From NCBI GenBank assembly GCA_034670145.1, contig JAXMOA010000015.1, positions 106,636 to 170,635 of the forward strand: DNA of 64,000 nucleotides. The letters run 5' to 3'. Each line of letters opens with the position of its first letter. The stretch's first letter is position 1. Of the stretch, positions 33,783 through 42,252 are shown in pieces. A model generated the notes under the pieces. That model was not told the origin of the DNA and made no database searches. It worked only from the letters and a program-made list of their open reading frames with translations. The DNA is from HXMU1420-2 sp034670145 (lineage in GTDB: Bacteria; Pseudomonadota; Alphaproteobacteria; Rhodobacterales; Rhodobacteraceae). A program made the translations under genes and the position numbers.

Positions 33783-34565
33783 ATGGCGCGCGTATCAGTT
33801 GAGTATCAGGATCACATCGCCAAGGTGACGTTGACCCGTGGGAACAAGATGAATGCGCTGGATGACGATATGGTTCAGTCCATCATCTCCGCTGGCCAGG
33901 AGGTTGCCGCATCCGATGCACGGGCTGTGGTGCTGACAGGCGAAGGGCGCAGTTTTTGTGCTGGTCTGGATCTGGCCAGCTTTGCCAAAATGGGCCAATC
34001 CAACCCGTCCGAATGGCTGATGACCCGCAGCCATGAAGATGCCAACATGATGCAGGAAATCACGATGATCTGGCGGCGCGTCCCGGTGCCGGTAATCGCT
34101 GCGGTGCACGGCGCGGTTTACGGCGGGGGGCTGCAACTGGCGCTGGGGGCGGACATTCGCATCGCGGCACCTGACGCCAAGTTTTCTATTATGGAAATGA
34201 AATGGGGATTGGTCCCCGACCTGGGCGGCATGGTCCTCTTGCCACATCTGATGCGCTCGGATGTGTTGCGCCTGCTGACTTACACAGCCGAACCCATCGG
34301 GGTCGAACAGGCCGAGCGTTGGGGTCTGGTCACCGAAATTGCCGAAGACGCAGTCGCGCGTGCCCAGGCATTGGCCCAGACGATTGCTGGCAAAAGCCCA
34401 TCAGGCATGCGCGCAGCCAAACGGTTGATCGATTTTTCCGAAACCAACGCGCGCGCGGATGTTCTGCTCGAAGAATCGCGCGAACAACTGTCCTTGGTTG
34501 GAAAACCGGATCAGATGGAAGTCATCGCCGCCCAGATGCAGGGACGCCCACCCAAGTTTGCCTGA
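33783..34565 (+). CDS. Enoyl-CoA hydratase/isomerase (crotonase) family protein
   Basis: 260 residues. Crotonase signs: TGEGRSFCAGLDLASF and AAVHGAVYGGGLQLALGADI (oxyanion-hole glycines) and MKWGLVPDLGGMVLLPHLM. AGAGGAGAG lies 6 bp before the ATG at 33783; the frame is open 108 codons further upstream through the opposite-strand DUF454 gene, which is not coding here. Pro-Asp in LVPDLGG occupies the position of a catalytic Glu in hydratases, so the reaction may be isomerisation or hydrolysis; this is uncertain. Monocistronic. Confidence 0.88.
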   Translation: MARVSVEYQDHIAKVTLTRGNKMNALDDDMVQSIISAGQEVAASDARAVVLTGEGRSFCAGLDLASFAKMGQSNPSEWLMTRSHEDANMMQEITMIWRRVPVPVIAAVHGAVYGGGLQLALGADIRIAAPDAKFSIMEMKWGLVPDLGGMVLLPHLMRSDVLRLLTYTAEPIGVEQAERWGLVTEIAEDAVARAQALAQTIAGKSPSGMRAAKRLIDFSETNARADVLLEESREQLSLVGKPDQMEVIAAQMQGRPPKFA

Positions 34566-34627
34566 CCCCCTTGCGCCCAGGGGTGCGCGCCCCATAAACA
34601 GGGAACGCACCCGTTAGGAGACCGGAC

Positions 34628-35260
34628 ATGGCCGAAAATGTGACCGTCGTTGAGCACCCTCTGGTTCAGCACAAGCTGACATTGATGCGCGATAAATCCA
34701 CGCCGACGGCCGTTTTCCGCCAACTTCTTCGCGAGATTACATTGCTATTGGCTTACGAGATCACGCGCGAACTGCCGATGATCTCAAAGCCGATCGAAAC
34801 CCCTGTCGAAGAGATGGACGCACCGACCCTCGCTGGAAAGAAACTGGCGCTGGTGTCGATTCTCCGCGCCGGCAACGGCATGCTGGACGGTGTGTTGGAG
34901 TTGGTCCCCCTCGCTCGGGTCGGTTTTATCGGCCTCTATCGGGACGAAGAGACACTGCAACCCGTTCAATACTATTTCAAAGTCCCGGATTCTCTGGAGG
35001 ATCGGCTGGTAATCGCCGTCGACCCAATGCTGGCCACAGGCAATTCCAGTGCAGCAGCCATTGACCTTCTCAAAGAGGCCGGAGCCAAGGATATCAGGTT
35101 CTTGTGCCTTCTGGCCGCGCCCGAGGGAATCGCCCGCATGCAAGAGGCGCATCCGGATGTGCAGATCGTTACAGCTGCAGTAGATCGCGGCCTGAACGAA
35201 AAAGGCTACATCATGCCCGGACTTGGCGATGCCGGTGATCGCATGTTCGGCACGAAATAG
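34628..35260 (+). CDS. upp: Uracil phosphoribosyltransferase
   Basis: 210 residues, full length. It makes UMP from uracil and PRPP (pyrimidine salvage). The N-terminus VTVVEHPLVQHKLTLMRDK is conserved; the PRPP loop is VDPMLATGNSSAAAID (starting at residue 131) and the uracil-binding end is GYIMPGLGDAGDRMFGTK. AGGAGACC lies 8 bp before the ATG. It is 62 bp after the crotonase gene. Confidence 0.95.
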   Translation: MAENVTVVEHPLVQHKLTLMRDKSTPTAVFRQLLREITLLLAYEITRELPMISKPIETPVEEMDAPTLAGKKLALVSILRAGNGMLDGVLELVPLARVGFIGLYRDEETLQPVQYYFKVPDSLEDRLVIAVDPMLATGNSSAAAIDLLKEAGAKDIRFLCLLAAPEGIARMQEAHPDVQIVTAAVDRGLNEKGYIMPGLGDAGDRMFGTK

Positions 35261-35327
35261 CACAAACCTGCGCTTTACTCAGCTTTGAAACTCCGGCATG
35301 ATTGCTCAACATCTTGTGGGGGCAAGC

Positions 35328-37034
35328 ATGCGTTTGACTAGAGTTATTGCCGGTTTTGTGATGGCGTCATCCTTGGGGCTGTGCGCGTTTTCGTCGTTGC
35401 AGGCGCAGTCGCTGCGCAATGCAGGTCCTCCGGCCGAGTTTCCACCGGACAGCTTCAAAGGCAGCCAGTATGTGGACAGCCGCGGTTGCATCTACATTCG
35501 TGCCGGTGTCGATGGGTACACAACCTGGGTGCCCCGCGTCTCGCGTGATCGCAAGGTCGTATGTGGTTACAAGCCGTCTCTGGCTCCGGGCAGTGGAACA
35601 ACTGCGGTCGCTTCTGCGCCAAAGTCCACTGGTGTCGAACAAATCACCCTGCCGCCGTCGCAACAACCCGCAGCCGCCGCGAAACCAGCGACAACCGCCA
35701 CGGCGAGCACCAGCACATCGACCGTAAGCCCCGCGTCACCAACGCCGACGGGTGCCGGAGTGGCCGGCGCCGGGTTGGCAAGCGTTCTGGGGTTGGACGG
35801 CCCCGCGCCCTCTGCCGGTCCAGAGCCGACGGTGTATCAAAACCCAACCCCAAAGGTGGCAAAACCCGCCCCAACGGCGACCAATCCTGCCCAGGTAAAG
35901 ACCGCAACCGTGCAACCATCGCCATCGCGCACGCCTTCGCCCGGTCCAGAACCAACAGTGTTCAAGAACCCTCCGGCCGAGGTTGCACAACCAACCGCAA
36001 CTCAGCCAGCCCGGGTGAAAACTGCGGCGGTACAACCAACCCAAACCCGCAAGCCATCACCGGGGCCAGAGCCAACTATTGCGCTGGGCCGGAAGGATCC
36101 GACGCCTGCTCCAGCGTCGGCACCAACGGCGCGCCGAACGGTTGCTGTGACGACTACTCCTGCTTCGCCCGGTGTGCGCTGTTCGAATGCGTCTGAATTC
36201 AGCCAGCGTTACATCAACGATGGCAGCCGCCATCCGGTTCGCTGCGGGCCTCAGGCCGCATCGCCCTATACATATGTAAATGGATCAACCACTGCCTCTG
36301 CTGGCGCCGCATCGACCGGGACGTATCGCACGGTTGGAACGGCCACCACTGGATCCGCTGCTACGGTATCATCGTCAACCCGGGTTGTGCCGCGCCACGT
36401 ATATGACAACCGTCAAAATACGCAGAATGTCACGGTTCCAAACGGGTTTGCCACGGTCTGGGAAGATGGCCGCCTGAACCCCAACCGCGCCGAACGGACA
36501 CTGGCACCGGCCCGCCCGACCGACAGCACTATGGTGCCACAGGGCTATCGGGTGGCCTGGGAAGACGGTCGTTTGAATCCTAGCCGGGGTGTGACAACCG
36601 CCCCCGGAAATGCCCAGACCCAGCAGGTCTGGACAAACACCGTGCCGCGCACCCTGCAAAAGGTTCCGACAGATCGCCAGGTTATTCAAAACCCAAATCC
36701 GCAAAACCCGGGCTTGCCTCGCGCACGTAAGTCGACCCGCTCGGAACCAAACCCAGCGGCCCAACAGCAAACCGCGCGGGCACAGCCCAAAAGCCAGCCC
36801 ACAAAGCGCCGTTATATCCGCGTCGCCACCTATAACTCGGACGCAGATGCACGGGCCTCGGCCAAAGCATTGGTGCGGCGCACCGGACTGGAGGTTCGGC
36901 TGGGAACCTTGCATCGCAAGGGCAAAACCTATCGCGTGGTCATGGCTGGGCCTTTCACAACCGACGCCAGCGCCAATTCGGCCATGTCCAAGGTGCGTGG
37001 AGCGGGTTTCTCCAAGGCGCGTCTGAGCAAGTAA
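35328..37034 (+). CDS. Secreted SPOR-domain protein with Pro/Thr-rich repeats
   Basis: 568 residues from ATG 35328, chosen because GGGGG lies just before it and the protein then opens with a good signal peptide (LTRVIAGFVMASSLGLCAFS, cleavage near LQAQS). The front domain has Cys pairs (SRGCIYIR, RKVVCGYKP). The middle carries at least three degenerate Pro/Thr/Ala repeats built on SPGPEPT and later two copies of WEDGRLNPNR/WEDGRLNPSR. The last ~75 residues are a SPOR peptidoglycan-binding domain (YIRVATYNSDADARASAKAL, YRVVMAGPFTTDASA). Probably envelope or division-site associated. Confidence 0.82.
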   Translation: MRLTRVIAGFVMASSLGLCAFSSLQAQSLRNAGPPAEFPPDSFKGSQYVDSRGCIYIRAGVDGYTTWVPRVSRDRKVVCGYKPSLAPGSGTTAVASAPKSTGVEQITLPPSQQPAAAAKPATTATASTSTSTVSPASPTPTGAGVAGAGLASVLGLDGPAPSAGPEPTVYQNPTPKVAKPAPTATNPAQVKTATVQPSPSRTPSPGPEPTVFKNPPAEVAQPTATQPARVKTAAVQPTQTRKPSPGPEPTIALGRKDPTPAPASAPTARRTVAVTTTPASPGVRCSNASEFSQRYINDGSRHPVRCGPQAASPYTYVNGSTTASAGAASTGTYRTVGTATTGSAATVSSSTRVVPRHVYDNRQNTQNVTVPNGFATVWEDGRLNPNRAERTLAPARPTDSTMVPQGYRVAWEDGRLNPSRGVTTAPGNAQTQQVWTNTVPRTLQKVPTDRQVIQNPNPQNPGLPRARKSTRSEPNPAAQQQTARAQPKSQPTKRRYIRVATYNSDADARASAKALVRRTGLEVRLGTLHRKGKTYRVVMAGPFTTDASANSAMSKVRGAGFSKARLSK

Positions 37035-37052
37035 TCACTCGACACAGCGACC

Positions 37053-37078
37053 CCATGCAGCCCAGGCAGGCTGCATGG
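37053..37078. terminator. Bidirectional terminator hairpin
   Basis: CCATGCAGCC and GGCTGCATGG, perfect 10-bp arms with a 6-nt loop, sit in the 45 bp between two convergent genes (SPOR protein and AbrB transporter). Only short T-runs follow, but the position strongly favours shared termination. Confidence 0.7.
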
Positions 37079-37079
37079 T

Positions 37080-38168
37080 TCAGCGTGTTTCAGAGTCGGC
37101 CACATCGCTCATGCGGCGGCCAACAAGGGATGCGATAAACACCGTGAAAAGAATGCGAAAGACGTGATGTGTGGCCACGATCAATGGGCTCAGGTTGAGG
37201 CTCAGCGCGATCAGGCTCATCTCAGTCACCCCGCCAGGCGTGAAACTGACGATCAGCGCTGGCAGCTGCAATCCGGTCCAAAGATGCAGCACATAGGCAA
37301 ATACGACGCCAATTCCCAGGAACACGCAGACCGATAGCAGGCTCATCGCAAAGGCCCGGATCAACTGAGCGCGCTCGATCCCGACAAATGAACTGCCCAG
37401 TCCGACGCCCACGACCAACTGTGCGGTAAACAGCATCCAAGGGGGCTCGGACGCATCCAACAGGCCCGCGCCGTGCAGCGCCGCACTCAATATCAGCGGG
37501 CCGATCAGGATGCCGGCGGGCAAACGCAGAACGCGGCCCAGCCCTATGCCGCCTGCCGCGATGATCATCGTCCAGATCACATCGGACAGCGTATGCTGCT
37601 CGCCATGATCCAACGACACGCCGCTGGCGCTGCCCACGCTCACCCCCATCCAGATCAGGAACATGAAAGGCACCAGAATGACCACCAGAATCACCCGCGC
37701 AAAATGCTGCACTGTGATCGCCTGCACATTGGCGCCAAAGCGTTCTGCAAACGTCACCGCCTCGATCAATCCGCCAGGCATAGCGGCGAAAAACGCAGTG
37801 CGCGCATCATAACCTCCGACCACACGAAACAACGCGTAACCGACGATCTGGGCAACCAACACAAAAACGGCAACACCCAGGATCGTGATCCAATAGACCG
37901 ACAGACCCTGGATCAATTCCGGGGTAAAGCTCTGTCCGATCATGACGCCGATTATCGCTGTAAAATACCGCCGCACAGGCTGCGGAAACCTGTGGGCAAA
38001 CGGGCCCCGTCCGTCCGCCCGAATCGAAACAACCGCGATCGCCACAAGTCCGCCCACCAAAAACGGCATCGGCAGACCGGCATACCACGCCGCAAACCCG
38101 CCAGCGGCCCCAACTGCCAGTTGCAGCAGGATCGCTCCGATCCGAATTTCGCCGAAATTGAAGGTCAT
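37080..38168 (-). CDS. AbrB-family membrane protein (PF05145 type)
   Basis: 362 residues with about ten membrane spans, in two similar halves. LPMPFLVGGLVAIAVVS and FAAMPGGLIEAVTFAERFGA in the first half, and SFTPGGVTEMSLIALSLN in the second, are the duplicated AbrB signature. This is the membrane family AbrB (E. coli YbgN type), unrelated to the Bacillus transition regulator. Substrate unknown; roles in ammonia-related gene regulation or transport have been suggested for the family. Confidence 0.85.
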   Translation of the reverse strand: MTFNFGEIRIGAILLQLAVGAAGGFAAWYAGLPMPFLVGGLVAIAVVSIRADGRGPFAHRFPQPVRRYFTAIIGVMIGQSFTPELIQGLSVYWITILGVAVFVLVAQIVGYALFRVVGGYDARTAFFAAMPGGLIEAVTFAERFGANVQAITVQHFARVILVVILVPFMFLIWMGVSVGSASGVSLDHGEQHTLSDVIWTMIIAAGGIGLGRVLRLPAGILIGPLILSAALHGAGLLDASEPPWMLFTAQLVVGVGLGSSFVGIERAQLIRAFAMSLLSVCVFLGIGVVFAYVLHLWTGLQLPALIVSFTPGGVTEMSLIALSLNLSPLIVATHHVFRILFTVFIASLVGRRMSDVADSETR

Positions 38169-38430
38169 GCAATTCTACCTGCTTTGCAGAGGTCGTGCAC
38201 TGCGCTCAGTGTAGTGTCAACCGCCCCTCAATCACTGGGACGTGGCCATGTGTTGGGCCTCTTTGTCCAATCTCCGGCGATCTGTCCGCCTGTGCTGGCG
38301 CCAGGCGATTCATAGCGCGGCACGACCAATCAGCACCTTCCCGCCGGTTGGCTGTTGTCTGGCGCCAGGAAACGTTGAATTGTTGGGCACATCGCTTACC
38401 TGTCACTCCAGTTCGCACAAGGAAATGATC

Positions 38431-39168
38431 ATGTTGAAACGTTTGGCTGCCTTCGTTCTGGCGTTGGGAATCATAGGAAGCGGAGAAGTAATGGCGCAAA
38501 CTCAGCAGGTGACCGGCAGTGTGACCTATCTGGAGCGGATGGCCCTACCACCAGAGGCAAAGCTCAAAGTCTCTTTGCAGGATGTGTCCCTTCAGGATGT
38601 GCCCGCCAAGGTTATCTCCCAGACCGAGACTGAACTAAAAGGCGTTCCAGCACCTTTCAGCCTGCCGTATGACGCTGATCAGATCTTGCCAAACCATACC
38701 TATTCCGTCCGTGCTCAAATTGTTCTGGATGATCGGCTCCTGTTTTCAAGCACTTCATTCTATCCGGTCTTGACCAACGGAGCGGGCGACACAGCAGATA
38801 TTATCGTCAAACGCGCCAACATGGCGCAAACCAACATTCTGGGTACAGAGTGGACCGTGGTTTCCATCGGCGATCAACCAATCACCCTGGCGCGCATGCC
38901 CACGATTTCCTTTGGCAAGGACGGCAAGGTCTCGGTGTTTGGCGGCTGCAATCGGTTTATGGGACAACTGGAAACAAATGAAAGGGGCCTGGGCCTTTCC
39001 GACAAAATGGCCGGTACGCTGATGGCATGTTCCCCCGAGCTGGACACGCTTGAACGGCATTTGTTGACCCAATTGCAGAATGCATCCGTGTTCAATAGCA
39101 ATGGTCAGGAACTGACGATAATGAATGCCGATCATATCGTGTTGGTCCGGGCCAGGGCAGGGATCTGA
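38431..39168 (+). CDS. YbaY-like plus META (HslJ-like) domain periplasmic protein
   Basis: 245 residues. Signal peptide about 1-22 (LAAFVLALGIIGSGEVMAQ). The first domain (VTGSVTYLERMALPPEAKLK, residues 27-125) is the YbaY beta-sandwich; the second (LGTEWTVVSIGDQP, FGGCNRFMG, MACSPELDTLERHL) is a META/HslJ domain. There is no lipobox Cys, unlike YbaY lipoproteins. AGGA 8-9 bp before ATG 38431 decides the start over ATG 38425. A five-residue tandem repeat VSLQDVSLQDV is visible. Likely periplasmic, stress related; function inferred from domain names only. Confidence 0.8.
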   Translation: MLKRLAAFVLALGIIGSGEVMAQTQQVTGSVTYLERMALPPEAKLKVSLQDVSLQDVPAKVISQTETELKGVPAPFSLPYDADQILPNHTYSVRAQIVLDDRLLFSSTSFYPVLTNGAGDTADIIVKRANMAQTNILGTEWTVVSIGDQPITLARMPTISFGKDGKVSVFGGCNRFMGQLETNERGLGLSDKMAGTLMACSPELDTLERHLLTQLQNASVFNSNGQELTIMNADHIVLVRARAGI

Positions 39169-39275
39169 CTCCAAATCCAGGATCACTGGCCTGTCCGCGC
39201 TTGAACACCTTGGCAAATAGACCCACGATACAGCATATACGCGCCGACACACCGGCCTAGGAAAGCGAGACTGCC

Positions 39276-40106
39276 ATGTCTGACCCTTGTATCATCTGCG
39301 TCGCGATCACTGGTTCGGTGCCGACAAAAGCCGACAATCCAGCAGTGCCGATAACCATCGAGGAACAGATCGAAAGCACCCATGAGGCCTTCGAGGCCGG
39401 CGCCGCGATCTGCCATGCGCATGTCCGCAATCCAGATCAAACGCCGACATCCGATCCCGACAAATTCGCGTTGCTCAAAGAGGGGCTGGAAAAACATTGC
39501 CCCGGCATGATCATCCAGTTTTCCACCGGGGGGCGATCTGGTGCAGGTGCGACGCGAGGGGGCATGTTGCCGCTGGCTCCGGATATGGCCAGCCTGACGG
39601 TTGGGTCAAACAACTTTCCCACACGCGTCTATGAAAACCCGCCTGATCTGGTCGCATGGCTGGCTCAGGAAATGCGGACATATCAAATCAAACCTGAAAT
39701 CGAGGCCTTTGACCTGTCCCACATCTTTCAGGCGGCTGCGATGCATGAACGTGGCGAGATTGTAGATCCTCCATATGTGCAATTCGTGATGGGGGTGAAA
39801 AACGCCATGCCGACGGATAAGGACGTGTTCGACTACTACGTACACACGGTCAACCGGCTGATATCGGGTGCTCCGTGGTGTGCAGCAGGGATCGGGGCCA
39901 ATCAGTTGGTGGTTAATGAATGGTCCATCTCTCAGGGTGGCCATGCCCGAACCGGCCTCGAAGACAACGTACGCCTGGACCGCCAAAGCCTGGCGCCTTC
40001 GAACGCGGCATTGGTACAGCGTGCGGCTGACCTTTGCGAAAAATATGAACGCCCGGTTGCCACAGCAGCTCAGGCGCGCCAGATCCTGGGGCTGCGCGCA
40101 GCTTAA
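39276..40106 (+). CDS. BKACE (beta-keto acid cleavage) family protein
   Basis: 276 residues of the former DUF849 family, Zn-dependent enzymes condensing a beta-keto acid with acetyl-CoA (Kce is the type member). Metal and substrate motifs: AGAAICHAHVRNP (His pair), FSTGGRSG, EIEAFD and GGHARTGLEDNV. Full length. The actual beta-keto acid varies widely among BKACE proteins and cannot be told here. Monocistronic, converging on znuB. Confidence 0.87.
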   Translation: MSDPCIICVAITGSVPTKADNPAVPITIEEQIESTHEAFEAGAAICHAHVRNPDQTPTSDPDKFALLKEGLEKHCPGMIIQFSTGGRSGAGATRGGMLPLAPDMASLTVGSNNFPTRVYENPPDLVAWLAQEMRTYQIKPEIEAFDLSHIFQAAAMHERGEIVDPPYVQFVMGVKNAMPTDKDVFDYYVHTVNRLISGAPWCAAGIGANQLVVNEWSISQGGHARTGLEDNVRLDRQSLAPSNAALVQRAADLCEKYERPVATAAQARQILGLRAA

Positions 40107-40117
40107 GGATTGCGGTC

Positions 40118-40900
40118 CTACTTCTTGCGAAACAGGGCGGTGAGTAGAAACATCGCCGCCGTCAAACAGACTATGGACGGTCCGGCAGGGGTGTCGAACT
40201 GATAAGACGCGCCCAAACCGCCAATCGCTGCAATGGCCGCTATGATCGTCGCCACCAGCGCCATGGCTTCAGGGGTGCGGGTCAATGGGCGTGCAGCAGC
40301 AGGCGGAATGATCAGCAGAGCCGTGATCAGCAAGACACCAACCACTTTGATCGCGACGGCAACGGTCAAGGCCAGCGCCAGGGTAAGCCCCCATTCTTCA
40401 CGCCTGGGGTCGATGCCGCTGGCACGGGCCAGATCCGGGTTCAAAGTAGAGGCCAGCAATGCAGACCATCGCCACACCAACAGCCCGACAATCAACGCAG
40501 CGCCGCCCCATATGATCGCCAGATCAGACTTGCCAACCGCCAATATGTCCCCAAACAGAAAGCTCGACAGATCAATCCGGGCATTGGTCAGCAGCGACAC
40601 GGCGACCAGCCCCAACGCCAGAGCCGAATGCGCCAGCACACCCAAGGCGGTGTCCATGGTATAGCCTCGCCCGGTGAGCAACGAAACAGCGGCGGCCATG
40701 GCCAGTGCGGTAATCAGAATGGCAGGCATCATCGGCACGCTCAGCGCCAACGCCAGCGCCACACCCAGAATTCCGGCATGAGCCGTGGCCTCGCCAAAAT
40801 ACGCCATTCGGCGCCAGACCACAAAACACCCCAACGGTGCAGCAGCCACAGCCACGCCCAGGCCAGCCAAGGCCGCGCGCACCAGAAAATCATCCAGCAT
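40118..40900 (-). CDS. znuB: Zinc ABC transporter permease
   Basis: 260-residue membrane subunit of the high-affinity zinc importer, with about eight spans. GCFVVWRRMAYFGEATAHAG near residue 24 and NPDLARASGIDPRREE are typical of the ZnuB/TroC family. Its ATG overlaps the znuC stop by 1 bp. It is the last gene of the zur-znuC-znuB transcript. Zinc rather than manganese is inferred from the adjacent Zur and His-rich ZnuA. Confidence 0.92.
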   Translation of the reverse strand: MLDDFLVRAALAGLGVAVAAAPLGCFVVWRRMAYFGEATAHAGILGVALALALSVPMMPAILITALAMAAAVSLLTGRGYTMDTALGVLAHSALALGLVAVSLLTNARIDLSSFLFGDILAVGKSDLAIIWGGAALIVGLLVWRWSALLASTLNPDLARASGIDPRREEWGLTLALALTVAVAIKVVGVLLITALLIIPPAAARPLTRTPEAMALVATIIAAIAAIGGLGASYQFDTPAGPSIVCLTAAMFLLTALFRKK

Positions 40901-41682
40901 CAGTGCGGTCCGTGTTCATGAGCATGTTGGTGAGCATCAGCGGTGCCATCTTCCGGCGCGGCGGCGTGGTCATGGGAATGGCTGTGTTCATGGCGATACA
41001 ACGCCAACGCACCCTGTGTCCCGGTCCCGAACAGCGCGCGATAGGCCGGCGCGCTGGCCACAACTTCAGGCGTTCCGGCGCAACAGAGATGCCCGTTCAT
41101 ACACAAAACTCTGTCCGACGCCGCCATGACCACATGCAAATCGTGGCTGACCATGACGACGGCACAGCCTATGGCCTGACGCACCTCTTCGATTTGATGA
41201 TAAAATGCAGCCGCTCCGGGTTGATCCAGCCCCTGCGTCGCCTCGTCCAGCAACAGCAATTCGGGTTCCCCCAGCAAAGCGCGCGCCAACAAGACGCGCT
41301 GAAACTGCCCGCCGCTCAATTGCACCATCTGCTGAGTCAACAAACCCGGCACGCCCGCCCGTTCCAGCGCCGCCCGCGCCTGAGCCCCGCGGATGCGGCG
41401 GGGCAGGCTCAAAAACCGCTGCACTGTCAAAGGTAAACTTGCGTCAATCGCCAGTTTTTGCGGCACATATCCAATGCGCAGGCCCGCCCGACGCGTCACA
41501 CTGCCACGTGCCGGGTCAATGGCCCCAATCAACGCCCGCAGGAACGAGGACTTTCCGGATCCGTTGGGTCCGACAATCGTGACAATCTCTCCGGCGGCAA
41601 TATCAACCGTTACATCGCGCAGTACGTCGCGACCGCCCAGCCGCAAGGTCAGATCACGGGTCGAGATCAAAGGTGCGGTCAT
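40900..41682 (-). CDS. znuC: Zinc ABC transporter ATP-binding protein
   Basis: 260 residues from MTAPLIST; this start overlaps the zur stop by 4 bp (ATGA), so I prefer it to the ATG nine codons upstream. Walker A GPNGSGKSS, signature LSGGQFQR, Walker B LLLLDEATQGLD, switch His in VMVSHDLHVV. The C-terminal ~30 residues are His-rich (HEHSHSHDHAA ... HAHEHGPH), a common ZnuC extension that may bind zinc. It powers ZnuB. Confidence 0.93.
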   Translation of the reverse strand: MTAPLISTRDLTLRLGGRDVLRDVTVDIAAGEIVTIVGPNGSGKSSFLRALIGAIDPARGSVTRRAGLRIGYVPQKLAIDASLPLTVQRFLSLPRRIRGAQARAALERAGVPGLLTQQMVQLSGGQFQRVLLARALLGEPELLLLDEATQGLDQPGAAAFYHQIEEVRQAIGCAVVMVSHDLHVVMAASDRVLCMNGHLCCAGTPEVVASAPAYRALFGTGTQGALALYRHEHSHSHDHAAAPEDGTADAHQHAHEHGPH

Positions 41683-42158
41683 GCTGCCGTCTCGGTACAG
41701 GTCGGGCAAAGGCCGACCAACTCAACCGCGATTCGCTCAATGCTGAACCCGGTGGATGCAACCTCCGCATCCAGCGCTGAATTGAAATCCTCGCCGTCCA
41801 GTTCAGCGATCAACTGACAGGCCCGGCAAATCAGGAACGCAGGCGCATGCGACGTGCCCAGATGGGCACAGGCCGCATAGGCATTCAACCGTTCAATCCG
41901 ATGCGCCAACCCATGTTTTACCAGAAAATCCAAGGCTCTATAGGCCACAGGCGGTTGCGAACCCAAACCTTCTTCGGACAATGTCTGCAACACCTCATAG
42001 GCGCCCTTGGCGCGATGCTCCGCCAGCAAAAGCTCCAGAACACGGCGCCGCACCGGCGTGAACCGCAATTGGTTCTCGCGGCAATGGGCTTCGGCGCTTT
42101 GCATCATGTCTGTGATGCAATGGCTGTGATCGTGCTGTCCGAATCCTATTGTGGTCAC
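41679..42158 (-). CDS. zur: Zinc uptake regulator, Fur family
   Basis: 159 residues from GTG 42158, with GGAGGA upstream; a longer frame to 42206 would cross the operator palindrome. The winged helix is about residues 17-90 (RFTPVRRRVLELLLAEHRA, PPVAYRALDFLVKHGLAHRI). The structural zinc site has the two CxxC motifs CRAC and CPTC. It represses znu genes when zinc is replete. First gene of zur-znuC-znuB, divergent from znuA. Confidence 0.9.
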   Translation of the reverse strand: MTTIGFGQHDHSHCITDMMQSAEAHCRENQLRFTPVRRRVLELLLAEHRAKGAYEVLQTLSEEGLGSQPPVAYRALDFLVKHGLAHRIERLNAYAACAHLGTSHAPAFLICRACQLIAELDGEDFNSALDAEVASTGFSIERIAVELVGLCPTCTETAA

Positions 42159-42189
42159 GCGGTCATTCCTCCGTGGATCGGGGGTTGAT

Positions 42190-42201
42190 ATGTTATAACA
42201 T
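42190..42201. promoter_or_regulatory. Zur box between zur and znuA
   Basis: ATGTTATAACAT is a perfect 12-bp palindrome within GATATGTTATAACATCTC. It resembles the GTTATA-type Zur box (E. coli consensus has ATGTTAT...ATAACAT). It lies in the divergent promoter region of zur-znuCB and znuA, so Zur can shut both. Confidence 0.8.
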
Positions 42202-42252
42202 CTCAATTATCAACCGCATCCTGTCATCCCCCATCTCATCACGGAGAGTCCC

